This document shows, in pieces, positions 24,101-36,000 of a DNA stretch of 64,000 nt. Every line of letters starts with the position of its first letter. Position 1 is the first letter of the stretch. Source of the DNA: Hydractinia symbiolongicarpus (lineage: Eukaryota; Cnidaria; Hydrozoa; Anthoathecata; Hydractiniidae); the NCBI RefSeq assembly GCF_029227915.1, contig NC_079885.1, positions 2,542,001-2,606,000 on the forward strand, in the 5' to 3' direction. The translations under genes were made by a program, and so were the position numbers. Under the pieces are notes generated by a model. It was not told the origin of the DNA. It worked only from the letters and a program-made list of their open reading frames with translations, and made no database searches.

Positions 24101-27100
24101 CCAGGCTTGGCCCGTATAGTCAAAAGTATACAAAGAAAGTACCCAGGGAGTAAACTCATTTCCCGAACGATTTTTTATATTATTTTTTCACCACTAAAAC
24201 GCATGAGACTTGTAGTTTTCAAAAATGTTTTCATTTTTGATGGGACGCAGAGTAAAAGAAGTTTAATCGCCGGCAAACGAAAACGCGCGATTTCCCGTAA
24301 ATCCCGGACTCGGCCCGTATAGTCAAAAGTATACAAAGAAAGTACCCAAGGAGTAAACTTATTTCCCGAATGATTTTTTAAATTTTTTTTTCACCACTAA
24401 AACGCATGAGACTGGTAGTTTTTAAACTTGTTTTTATTTTTGATGAGACGCTGAATAAAAGAAGTTTAATCGCCGGCAAACGAAAACGCGCGATTTCCCG
24501 TAAATCACGGACTCGGCTCGTATAGTCAAAAGTATACAAAGGAAGTACCCAAGGAGTAAACCCATTTCCCGAAAGATTTTTTAAATTATTTTTTCACCAC
24601 TAAAACGCATGAGACTTGTAGTTTTCAAAAATGTTTTCATTTTTGATGAGACGCTTTATGAAAGAGGTTTAATCGCCGGAAAACGAAATCCAGCGATTAC
24701 CCCTAAATCCCGCGCTTGGCCCGTGTAGTCCAATGTATACAAAGAAAGTACCCAGGGAGTAAACTCATTTCCCGAATGATTTTTTAAATTTTTTTTTCAC
24801 CACTAAAACGCATGAGACTTGTAGTTTTTAAACTTGTTTTCATTTTTGATGAGACGCTGAATAAAAGAAGTTTAATCGCCGGCAAACAAAAACTCGCGAT
24901 TTCCCGTAAATCCCGGGCTTGGCCCGTATAGTTGAATGTATATAAAGAAAGTACCCAAGGAGTAAACTGATTTCCCGAAATATTTTTCAAATTATTTCTG
25001 CACCACTAGAACGAATGAGACTTGTAGTTTTCAAAAATGTTTTCATTTTTTATGAGACGCTGAATAAAAAAGTTTAATCGCCGGCAAACGAAAACCTGCG
25101 ATTTCCCGTAAATCCCAGACTTGGCCCGTATAGTCAAAGGTATACAAAGAAAGTACCCAGGGAGTAAACTCATTTCCCGAACGATTTTTTAAATTATTAT
25201 TTAATCACTAAAGCCCATGAGACTTGTAGTTTTCAAAAATGTTTTCATTTTTGATGAGACGCAGATTAAAAGAAGTTTAATCGCCGGCAAACGAAAACCC
25301 GCCATTTCCCGTAAATCCCGGGCTTGGCCCGTATAGTCAAAAGTATACAAAGAAAGTACCCAGGGAGTAAACTCATTTCCCGAACGATTTTTTATATTAT
25401 TTTTTCACCACTAAAACGCATGAGACTTGTAGTTTTCAAAAATGTTTTCATTTTTGATGGGACGCAGAGTAAAAGAAGTTTAATCGCCGGCAAACGAAAA
25501 CGCGCGATTTCCCGTAAATCCCGGACTCGGCCCGTATAGTCAAAAGTATACAAAGAAAGTACCCAAGGAGTAAACTTATTTCCCGAATGATTTTTTAAAT
25601 TTTTTTTTCACCACTAAAACGCATGAGACTGGTAGTTTTTAAACTTGTTTTTATTTTTGATGAGACGCTGAATAAAAGAAGTTTAATCGCCGGCAAACGA
25701 AAACCCGCGATTTTCCGTAAATCCCGGGCTTGGCCCGTATAGTTGAATGTAAACAAAGAAAGTACCCAGGGAGTAAACTCATTTCCCCAACGATTTTTTA
25801 TATTATTTTTTCACCACTAAAACGCATGAGACTTGTAGTTTTCAAAAATGTTTTCATTTTTGATGGGACGCAGAGTAAAAGAAGTTTAATCGCCGGCAAA
25901 CGAAAACGCGCGATTTCCCGTAAATCACGGACTCGGCTCGTATAGTCAAAAGTATACAAAGGAAGTACCCAAGGAGTAAACCCATTTCCCGAAAGATTTT
26001 TTAAATTATTTTTTCACCACTAAAACGCATGAGACTTGTAGTTTTCAAAAATGTTTTCATTTTTGATGGGACGCAGAGTAAAAGAAGTTTAATCGCCGGC
26101 AAACGAAAACGCGCGATTTCCCGTAAATCCCGGATTCGGCCCGTATAGTCAAAAGTATACAAAGAAAGTACCCAAGGAGTAAACTCATTTCCCGAATGAT
26201 TTTTTAAATTTTTTTTTCACCACTAAAACGCATGAGACATGTAGTTTTTAAACTTGTTTTCATTTTTGATGAGACGCTGAATAAAAGAAGTTTAATCGCC
26301 GGAAAACGAAATCCAGCGATTACCCCTAAATCCCGCGCTTGGCCCGTGTAGTCCAATGTATACAAAGAAAGTACCCAGGGAGTAAACTCATTTCCCGAAT
26401 GATTTTTTAAATTTTTTTTTCACCACTAAAACGCATGAGACTTGTAGTTTTTAAACTTGTTTTCATTTTTGATGAGACGCTGAATAAAAGAAGTTTAATC
26501 GCCGGCAAACAAAAACTCGCGATTTCCCGTAAATCCCGGGCTTGGCCCGTATAGTTGAATGTATATAAAGAAAGTACCCAAGGAGTAAACTGATTTCCCG
26601 AAATATTTTTCAAATTATTTCTGCACCACTAGAAGGAATGAGACTTGTAGTTTTCAAAAATGTTTTCATTTTTTATGAGACGCTGAATAAAAAAGTTTAA
26701 TCGCCGGCAAACGAAAACCTGCGATTTCCCGTAAATCCCAGACTTGGCCCGTATAGTCAAAGGTATACAAAGAAAGTACCCAGGGAGTAAACTCATTTCC
26801 CGAACGATTTTTTAAATTATTATTTAATCACTAAAGCCCATGAGACTTGTAGTTTTCAAAAATGTTTTCATTTTTGATGAGACGCAGATTAAAAGAAGTT
26901 TAATCGCCGGCAAACGAAAACCCGCCATTTCCCGTAAATCCCGGGCTTGGCCCGTATAGTCAAAAGTATACAAAGAAAGTACCCAGGGAGTAAACTCATT
27001 TCCCGAACGATTTTTTATATTATTTTTTCACCACTAAAACGCATGAGACTTGTAGTTTTCAAAAATGTTTTCATTTTTGATGGGACGCAGAGTAAAAGAA

Positions 27101-29476
27101 GTTTAATCGCCGGCAAACGAAAACGCGCGATTTCCCGTAAATCCCGGACTCGGCCCGTATAGTCAAAAGTATACAAAGAAAGTACCCAAGGAGTAAACTT
27201 ATTTCCCGAATGATTTTTTAAATTTTTTTTTCACCACTAAAACGCATGAGACTGGTAGTTTTTAAACTTGTTTTTATTTTTGATGAGACGCTGAATAAAA
27301 GAAGTTTAATCGCCGGCAAACGAAAACCCGCGATTTTCCGTAAATCCCGGGCTTGGCCCGTATAGTTGAATGTAAACAAAGAAAGTACCCAGGGAGTAAA
27401 CTCATTTCCCGAACGATTTTTTATATTATTTTTTCACCACTAAAACGCATGAGACTTGTAGTTTTCAAAAATGTTTTCATTTTTGATGGGACGCAGAGTA
27501 AAAGAAGTTTAATCGCCGGCAAACGAAAACGCGCGATTTCCCGTAAATCACGGACTCGGCTCGTATAGTCAAAAGTATACAAAGGAAGTACCCAAGGAGT
27601 AAACCCATTTCCCGAAAGATTTTTTAAATTATTTTTTCACCACTAAAACGCATGAGACTTGTAGTTTTCAAAAATGTTTTCATTTTTGATGGGACGCAGA
27701 GTAAAAGAAGTTTAATCGCCGGCAAACAAAAACGCGCGATTTCCCGTAAATCCCGGATTCGGCCCGTATAGTCAAAAGTATACAAAGAAAGTACCCAAGG
27801 AGTAAACTCATTTCCCGAATGATTTTTTAAATTTTTTTTTCACCACTAAAACGCATGAGACATGTAGTTTTTAAACTTGTTTGTATTTTTGATGAGACGC
27901 TGAATAAAAGAAGTTTAATCGCCGGCAAACGAAAACCCGCGATTTTCCGTAAATCCCGGGCTTGGCCCGTATAGCTGAATGTATATAAAGAAAGTACCCA
28001 AGGAGTAAACTGATTTCCGGAACGATTTTTTAAATTATTTCTGCACCACTAGAACGAATCAGACTTGTAGTTTTCAAAAATGTTTTCATTTTTTATGAGA
28101 CGCTGAATAAAAAAGTTTAATCGCCGGCAAACGAAAAACTGCGATTTCCCGTAAATCCCAGACTCGGCCCGTATAGTCAAAGGTATACAAAGAAAGTACC
28201 CAGGGAGTAAACTCATTTCCCGAACGATTTTTTAAATTTTTATTTAACCACTAAAGCCCATGAGACTTGCAGTTTTCAAAAATGTTTTCATTTTTGATGA
28301 GACGCTGAATAAAAGAAGTTTAATCGCCGGCAAACGAAAACCTGCGATTTCCCGTAAATCCCAGACTCGGCCCGTATAGTCAAAGGTATACAAAGAAAGT
28401 ACCCAGGGAGTAAACTCATTTCCCGAACGATTTTTTAAATTTTTATTTAACCACTAAAGCCCATGAGACTTGCAGTTTTCAAAAATGTTTTCATTTTTGA
28501 TGAGACGCTGAATAAAAGAAGTTTAATCGCCGGCAAACGAAAACCCGCGATTTCCCGTAAATCCCGGGACTCGGCCCGTATAGTCAAAGGTATACAAGGA
28601 AAGTACCCAGGGAGTAAACTCATTTCCCGAACGATTTTTTAAATTTTTATTTAACCACTAAAGCCCATGAAACTTGTAGTTTTCAAAAATGTTTTCATTT
28701 TTGATGAGACGCTGATTCAAAGAAGTTTAATCGCCGGCAAACGAAAACCCGCCATTTCCCGTAAATCCCGGGCTTGGCCCGTATAGTCAAAAGTATACAA
28801 AGAAAGTACCCAGGGAGTAAACTCATTTCCCGAACGATTTTTTATATTATTTTTTCACCACTAAAACGCATGAGACTTGTAGTTTTCAAAAATGTTTTCA
28901 TTTTTGATGAGACGCTTAATGAAGGAGGTTTAATCGCCAGAAAACGAAAACCAGCGATTTCCCCTAAATCCCGCGCTTGGCTCGTGTAGTCGAATGTATA
29001 CAAAGAGAGTACCCAGGGAGTAAACTCATTTCCCGAATGATTTTTTAAATTTTTTTTTCACCACTAAAACGCATGAGACTTGTAGTTTTCAAACTTGTTT
29101 TCATTTTTGATGAGACGCTTAATGAAGGAGGTTTAATCGCCGGAAAACGAAAACCAGCGATTTATCCTAAATCCCGCGCTTGGCTCGTGTAGTCGAATGT
29201 ATACAAAGAGAGTACCCAGGGAGTAAACTCATTTCCCGAATGATTTTTTAAATTTTTTTTTCACCACTAAAACGCATGAGACTTGTAGTTTTCAAACTTG
29301 TTTTCATTTTTGATGAGACGCTGAATAAAAGAAGTTTAATCGCCGGCAAACGAAAACCCGCGATTTCCCATAAATCCCGGGCTTGGCCCGTATAGTTGAA
29401 TGTATATAAAGAAAGTACCCAAGGAGTAAACTGATTTCCCGAACGATTTTTTAAATTATTTCTGCACCACTAGAAC
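21193..29476 (-). repeat. Left arm of 8.3-kb inverted repeat
   Basis: Reverse complement of 30021-38304. Every landmark I compared satisfies left + right coordinate = 59497, so no net insertion or deletion separates the arms over 8284 bp. Rare variants are mirrored: 'attctttaatcac' near 22560 with its complement near 36930, 'gccggcaaaccaaaac' near 22648 with 36840, the 'ctttatgaaagagg' marker near 23437 with 36053, and 'agaaggaatg' near 26631 with 32869. I found one mismatch (near 23782, cggcacc against ctgcacc). The comparison was by eye at many points, not an alignment. Confidence 0.93.
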
Positions 29477-29705
29477 GAATGAGACTTGTAGTTTTCAAAA
29501 ATGTTTTCATTTTTGATGAGACGCTTAATGAAAGAGGTCTAATCGCCGGAAAACGAAAACCAGCGATTTCCCCTAAATCCCGCGCTTGGCCCGTGTAGTC
29601 GAATGTATACAAAGAAAGTACCCAGGGAGTAAACTCATTTCCCAAATGATTTTTTAAATTTTTTTTTCACCACTAAAACGCATGAGACTTGTAGTTTTCA
29701 AACTT
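21193..29705 (-). repeat. Satellite block C, reverse orientation
   Basis: About 42 monomers of the same family read on the minus strand (the core appears as gtttaatcgccggcaaacg). Monomer classes match block D and not block A: 'gatgggacgcagagtaaaag', 'gatgagacgcagattaaaag', 'ctgcaccactagaacg' and 'accactaaagcccatgag'. Monomers recur as higher-order sets of about 1217 bp (24107 to 25324) and 1623 bp (25324 to 26947). The part up to 29476 is the left arm of the large palindrome; 29477-29705 is a little over one extra monomer without a mirror partner at the equivalent position. Confidence 0.95.
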
Positions 29706-29737
29706 TATTATTATTATTATTATTATTACTATTATTT
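29704..29737 (+). repeat. (TTA)n microsatellite, the SINE 3' tail
   Basis: About ten TTA units with one ACTA interruption (tattactattattt). It lies exactly at the 3' end of the minus-strand SINE, so I read it as the element's tail. Confidence 0.85.
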
Positions 29738-29958
29738 ACCCAGGATAGCCTCTTCAGTTCCTATTGGTACTGCTATCAACGAGGGTCCTGCGAAGGGGGT
29801 CCTAGCGCATTTAAAGCTCCCATTTGAGCTACGAAAGTCGTGGAAGCACAGCAATCGCTCAACTAGACAACCGCCTAAGATATCAATCCTATTCTCATGC
29901 TGAGCGCTAAGCAGAAAGGATAGATTCACACTTTTATAGTCTCTGGCATGACTCGGCC

Positions 29959-29971
29959 GGGGTTTGAACCC
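29959..29971 (-). promoter_or_regulatory. Pol III B box of the SINE
   Basis: On the minus strand GGGTTCAAACCCC, matching the tRNA B box GGTTCRANNCC. The dyad also forms a T-arm-like stem. Confidence 0.8.
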
Positions 29972-30002
29972 AAGACCTCCCGCACTGAAAGCGAACGCTC
30001 TA

Positions 30003-30013
30003 CCACAAGGCTA
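30003..30013 (-). promoter_or_regulatory. Pol III A box of the SINE
   Basis: On the minus strand TAGCCTTGTGG, followed by TAGAGC, matching the internal tRNA A box (TRGCNNAGTGG-like with one difference). Confidence 0.75.
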
Positions 30014-30020
30014 TCAGTCG

Positions 30021-33000
30021 GTTCTAGTGGTGCAGAAATAATTTAAAAAATCGTTCGGGAAATCAGTTTACTCCTTGGGTACTTTCTTTATATACATTCA
30101 ACTATACGGGCCAAGCCCGGGATTTATGGGAAATCGCGGGTTTTCGTTTGCCGGCGATTAAACTTCTTTTATTCAGCGTCTCATCAAAAATGAAAACAAG
30201 TTTGAAAACTACAAGTCTCATGCGTTTTAGTGGTGAAAAAAAAATTTAAAAAATCATTCGGGAAATGAGTTTACTCCCTGGGTACTCTCTTTGTATACAT
30301 TCGACTACACGAGCCAAGCGCGGGATTTAGGATAAATCGCTGGTTTTCGTTTTCCGGCGATTAAACCTCCTTCATTAAGCGTCTCATCAAAAATGAAAAC
30401 AAGTTTGAAAACTACAAGTCTCATGCGTTTTAGTGGTGAAAAAAAAATTTAAAAAATCATTCGGGAAATGAGTTTACTCCCTGGGTACTCTCTTTGTATA
30501 CATTCGACTACACGAGCCAAGCGCGGGATTTAGGGGAAATCGCTGGTTTTCGTTTTCTGGCGATTAAACCTCCTTCATTAAGCGTCTCATCAAAAATGAA
30601 AACATTTTTGAAAACTACAAGTCTCATGCGTTTTAGTGGTGAAAAAATAATATAAAAAATCGTTCGGGAAATGAGTTTACTCCCTGGGTACTTTCTTTGT
30701 ATACTTTTGACTATACGGGCCAAGCCCGGGATTTACGGGAAATGGCGGGTTTTCGTTTGCCGGCGATTAAACTTCTTTGAATCAGCGTCTCATCAAAAAT
30801 GAAAACATTTTTGAAAACTACAAGTTTCATGGGCTTTAGTGGTTAAATAAAAATTTAAAAAATCGTTCGGGAAATGAGTTTACTCCCTGGGTACTTTCCT
30901 TGTATACCTTTGACTATACGGGCCGAGTCCCGGGATTTACGGGAAATCGCGGGTTTTCGTTTGCCGGCGATTAAACTTCTTTTATTCAGCGTCTCATCAA
31001 AAATGAAAACATTTTTGAAAACTGCAAGTCTCATGGGCTTTAGTGGTTAAATAAAAATTTAAAAAATCGTTCGGGAAATGAGTTTACTCCCTGGGTACTT
31101 TCTTTGTATACCTTTGACTATACGGGCCGAGTCTGGGATTTACGGGAAATCGCAGGTTTTCGTTTGCCGGCGATTAAACTTCTTTTATTCAGCGTCTCAT
31201 CAAAAATGAAAACATTTTTGAAAACTGCAAGTCTCATGGGCTTTAGTGGTTAAATAAAAATTTAAAAAATCGTTCGGGAAATGAGTTTACTCCCTGGGTA
31301 CTTTCTTTGTATACCTTTGACTATACGGGCCGAGTCTGGGATTTACGGGAAATCGCAGTTTTTCGTTTGCCGGCGATTAAACTTTTTTATTCAGCGTCTC
31401 ATAAAAAATGAAAACATTTTTGAAAACTACAAGTCTGATTCGTTCTAGTGGTGCAGAAATAATTTAAAAAATCGTTCCGGAAATCAGTTTACTCCTTGGG
31501 TACTTTCTTTATATACATTCAGCTATACGGGCCAAGCCCGGGATTTACGGAAAATCGCGGGTTTTCGTTTGCCGGCGATTAAACTTCTTTTATTCAGCGT
31601 CTCATCAAAAATGAAAACAAGTTTAAAAACTACATGTCTCATGCGTTTTAGTGGTGAAAAAAAAATTTAAAAAATCATTCGGGAAATGAGTTTACTCCTT
31701 GGGTACTTTCTTTGTATACTTTTGACTATACGGGCCGAATCCGGGATTTACGGGAAATCGCGCGTTTTTGTTTGCCGGCGATTAAACTTCTTTTACTCTG
31801 CGTCCCATCAAAAATGAAAACATTTTTGAAAACTACAAGTCTCATGCGTTTTAGTGGTGAAAAAATAATTTAAAAAATCGTTCGGGAAATGGGTTTACTC
31901 CTTGGGTACTTCCTTTGTATACTTTTGACTATACGAGCCGAGTCCGTGATTTACGGGAAATCGCGCGTTTTCGTTTGCCGGCGATTAAACTTCTTTTACT
32001 CTGCGTCCCATCAAAAATGAAAACATTTTTGAAAACTACAAGTCTCATGCGTTTTAGTGGTGAAAAAATAATATAAAAAATCGTTCGGGAAATGAGTTTA
32101 CTCCCTGGGTACTTTCTTTGTTTACATTCAACTATACGGGCCAAGCCCGGGATTTACGGAAAATCGCGGGTTTTCGTTTGCCGGCGATTAAACTTCTTTT
32201 ATTCAGCGTCTCATCAAAAATAAAAACAAGTTTAAAAACTACCAGTCTCATGCGTTTTAGTGGTGAAAAAAAAATTTAAAAAATCATTCGGGAAATAAGT
32301 TTACTCCTTGGGTACTTTCTTTGTATACTTTTGACTATACGGGCCGAGTCCGGGATTTACGGGAAATCGCGCGTTTTCGTTTGCCGGCGATTAAACTTCT
32401 TTTACTCTGCGTCCCATCAAAAATGAAAACATTTTTGAAAACTACAAGTCTCATGCGTTTTAGTGGTGAAAAAATAATATAAAAAATCGTTCGGGAAATG
32501 AGTTTACTCCCTGGGTACTTTCTTTGTATACTTTTGACTATACGGGCCAAGCCCGGGATTTACGGGAAATGGCGGGTTTTCGTTTGCCGGCGATTAAACT
32601 TCTTTTAATCTGCGTCTCATCAAAAATGAAAACATTTTTGAAAACTACAAGTCTCATGGGCTTTAGTGATTAAATAATAATTTAAAAAATCGTTCGGGAA
32701 ATGAGTTTACTCCCTGGGTACTTTCTTTGTATACCTTTGACTATACGGGCCAAGTCTGGGATTTACGGGAAATCGCAGGTTTTCGTTTGCCGGCGATTAA
32801 ACTTTTTTATTCAGCGTCTCATAAAAAATGAAAACATTTTTGAAAACTACAAGTCTCATTCCTTCTAGTGGTGCAGAAATAATTTGAAAAATATTTCGGG
32901 AAATCAGTTTACTCCTTGGGTACTTTCTTTATATACATTCAACTATACGGGCCAAGCCCGGGATTTACGGGAAATCGCGAGTTTTTGTTTGCCGGCGATT

Positions 33001-36000
33001 AAACTTCTTTTATTCAGCGTCTCATCAAAAATGAAAACAAGTTTAAAAACTACAAGTCTCATGCGTTTTAGTGGTGAAAAAAAAATTTAAAAAATCATTC
33101 GGGAAATGAGTTTACTCCCTGGGTACTTTCTTTGTATACATTGGACTACACGGGCCAAGCGCGGGATTTAGGGGTAATCGCTGGATTTCGTTTTCCGGCG
33201 ATTAAACTTCTTTTATTCAGCGTCTCATCAAAAATGAAAACAAGTTTAAAAACTACATGTCTCATGCGTTTTAGTGGTGAAAAAAAAATTTAAAAAATCA
33301 TTCGGGAAATGAGTTTACTCCTTGGGTACTTTCTTTGTATACTTTTGACTATACGGGCCGAATCCGGGATTTACGGGAAATCGCGCGTTTTCGTTTGCCG
33401 GCGATTAAACTTCTTTTACTCTGCGTCCCATCAAAAATGAAAACATTTTTGAAAACTACAAGTCTCATGCGTTTTAGTGGTGAAAAAATAATTTAAAAAA
33501 TCTTTCGGGAAATGGGTTTACTCCTTGGGTACTTCCTTTGTATACTTTTGACTATACGAGCCGAGTCCGTGATTTACGGGAAATCGCGCGTTTTCGTTTG
33601 CCGGCGATTAAACTTCTTTTACTCTGCGTCCCATCAAAAATGAAAACATTTTTGAAAACTACAAGTCTCATGCGTTTTAGTGGTGAAAAAATAATATAAA
33701 AAATCGTTGGGGAAATGAGTTTACTCCCTGGGTACTTTCTTTGTTTACATTCAACTATACGGGCCAAGCCCGGGATTTACGGAAAATCGCGGGTTTTCGT
33801 TTGCCGGCGATTAAACTTCTTTTATTCAGCGTCTCATCAAAAATAAAAACAAGTTTAAAAACTACCAGTCTCATGCGTTTTAGTGGTGAAAAAAAAATTT
33901 AAAAAATCATTCGGGAAATAAGTTTACTCCTTGGGTACTTTCTTTGTATACTTTTGACTATACGGGCCGAGTCCGGGATTTACGGGAAATCGCGCGTTTT
34001 CGTTTGCCGGCGATTAAACTTCTTTTACTCTGCGTCCCATCAAAAATGAAAACATTTTTGAAAACTACAAGTCTCATGCGTTTTAGTGGTGAAAAAATAA
34101 TATAAAAAATCGTTCGGGAAATGAGTTTACTCCCTGGGTACTTTCTTTGTATACTTTTGACTATACGGGCCAAGCCCGGGATTTACGGGAAATGGCGGGT
34201 TTTCGTTTGCCGGCGATTAAACTTCTTTTAATCTGCGTCTCATCAAAAATGAAAACATTTTTGAAAACTACAAGTCTCATGGGCTTTAGTGATTAAATAA
34301 TAATTTAAAAAATCGTTCGGGAAATGAGTTTACTCCCTGGGTACTTTCTTTGTATACCTTTGACTATACGGGCCAAGTCTGGGATTTACGGGAAATCGCA
34401 GGTTTTCGTTTGCCGGCGATTAAACTTTTTTATTCAGCGTCTCATAAAAAATGAAAACATTTTTGAAAACTACAAGTCTCATTCGTTCTAGTGGTGCAGA
34501 AATAATTTGAAAAATATTTCGGGAAATCAGTTTACTCCTTGGGTACTTTCTTTATATACATTCAACTATACGGGCCAAGCCCGGGATTTACGGGAAATCG
34601 CGAGTTTTTGTTTGCCGGCGATTAAACTTCTTTTATTCAGCGTCTCATCAAAAATGAAAACAAGTTTAAAAACTACAAGTCTCATGCGTTTTAGTGGTGA
34701 AAAAAAAATTTAAAAAATCATTCGGGAAATGAGTTTACTCCCTGGGTACTTTCTTTGTATACATTGGACTACACGGGCCAAGCGCGGGATTTAGGGGTAA
34801 TCGCTGGATTTCGTTTTCCGGCGATTAAACCTCTTTCATAAAGCGTCTCATCAAAAATGAAAACATTTTTGAAAACTACAAGTCTCATGCGTTTTAGTGG
34901 TGAAAAAATAATTTAAAAAATCTTTCGGGAAATGGGTTTACTCCTTGGGTACTTCCTTTGTATACTTTTGACTATACGAGCCGAGTCCGTGATTTACGGG
35001 AAATCGCGCGTTTTCGTTTGCCGGCGATTAAACTTCTTTTATTCAGCGTCTCATCAAAAATAAAAACAAGTTTAAAAACTACCAGTCTCATGCGTTTTAG
35101 TGGTGAAAAAAAAATTTAAAAAATCATTCGGGAAATAAGTTTACTCCTTGGGTACTTTCTTTGTATACTTTTGACTATACGGGCCGAGTCCGGGATTTAC
35201 GGGAAATCGCGCGTTTTCGTTTGCCGGCGATTAAACTTCTTTTACTCTGCGTCCCATCAAAAATGAAAACATTTTTGAAAACTACAAGTCTCATGCGTTT
35301 TAGTGGTGAAAAAATAATATAAAAAATCGTTCGGGAAATGAGTTTACTCCCTGGGTACTTTCTTTGTATACTTTTGACTATACGGGCCAAGCCTGGGATT
35401 TACGGGAAATGGCGGGTTTTCGTTTGCCGGCGATTAAACTTCTTTTAATCTGCGTCTCATCAAAAATGAAAACATTTTTGAAAACTACAAGTCTCATGGG
35501 CTTTAGTGATTAAATAATAATTTAAAAAATCGTTCGGGAAATGAGTTTACTCCCTGGGTACTTTCTTTGTATACCTTTGACTATACGGGCCAAGTCTGGG
35601 ATTTACGGGAAATCGCAGGTTTTCGTTTGCCGGCGATTAAACTTTTTTATTCAGCGTCTCATAAAAAATGAAAACATTTTTGAAAACTACAAGTCTCATT
35701 CGTTCTAGTGGTGCAGAAATAATTTGAAAAATATTTCGGGAAATCAGTTTACTCCTTGGGTACTTTCTTTATATACATTCAACTATACGGGCCAAGCCCG
35801 GGATTTACGGGAAATCGCGAGTTTTTGTTTGCCGGCGATTAAACTTCTTTTATTCAGCGTCTCATCAAAAATGAAAACAAGTTTAAAAACTACAAGTCTC
35901 ATGCGTTTTAGTGGTGAAAAAAAAATTTAAAAAATCATTCGGGAAATGAGTTTACTCCCTGGGTACTTTCTTTGTATACATTGGACTACACGGGCCAAGC

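Larger units (their letters stand above)
29704..30020 (-). mobile_element. tRNA-derived SINE with (TAA)n tail
   Basis: A 317-bp unique insert read on the minus strand. Its 5' end (at 30020) begins with a tRNA-like head holding a Pol III A box, TAGCCTTGTGGTAGAGC, and a B box, GGGTTCAAACCCC, 32-45 bp later. A 220-bp unrelated body and a TAA/ATA trinucleotide tail (29704-29737 on the plus strand as TTA repeats) follow. This order is the standard SINE structure. I do not recognise the family. No target-site duplication is visible, because the left flank is reverse-orientation satellite and the right flank is forward-orientation satellite. Confidence 0.88.

Noticed and set aside
29682-29929. Open frames across the SINE (29682-29903 plus, 29732-29929 minus)
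   Set aside because: They lie within a non-coding retroelement, one of them consisting partly of a tyrosine run from the TTA microsatellite.
29945-30020. A functional tRNA gene on the minus strand
   Set aside because: A and B boxes are present, but the acceptor stem does not pair properly and the sequence continues into a long body with a TAA tail, which fits a SINE head.
30021-30035. 'gttctagtggtgcag' as a second Pol III A box next to the SINE
   Set aside because: It is an ordinary satellite variant found in many block C and D monomers, with no B box at a suitable distance.
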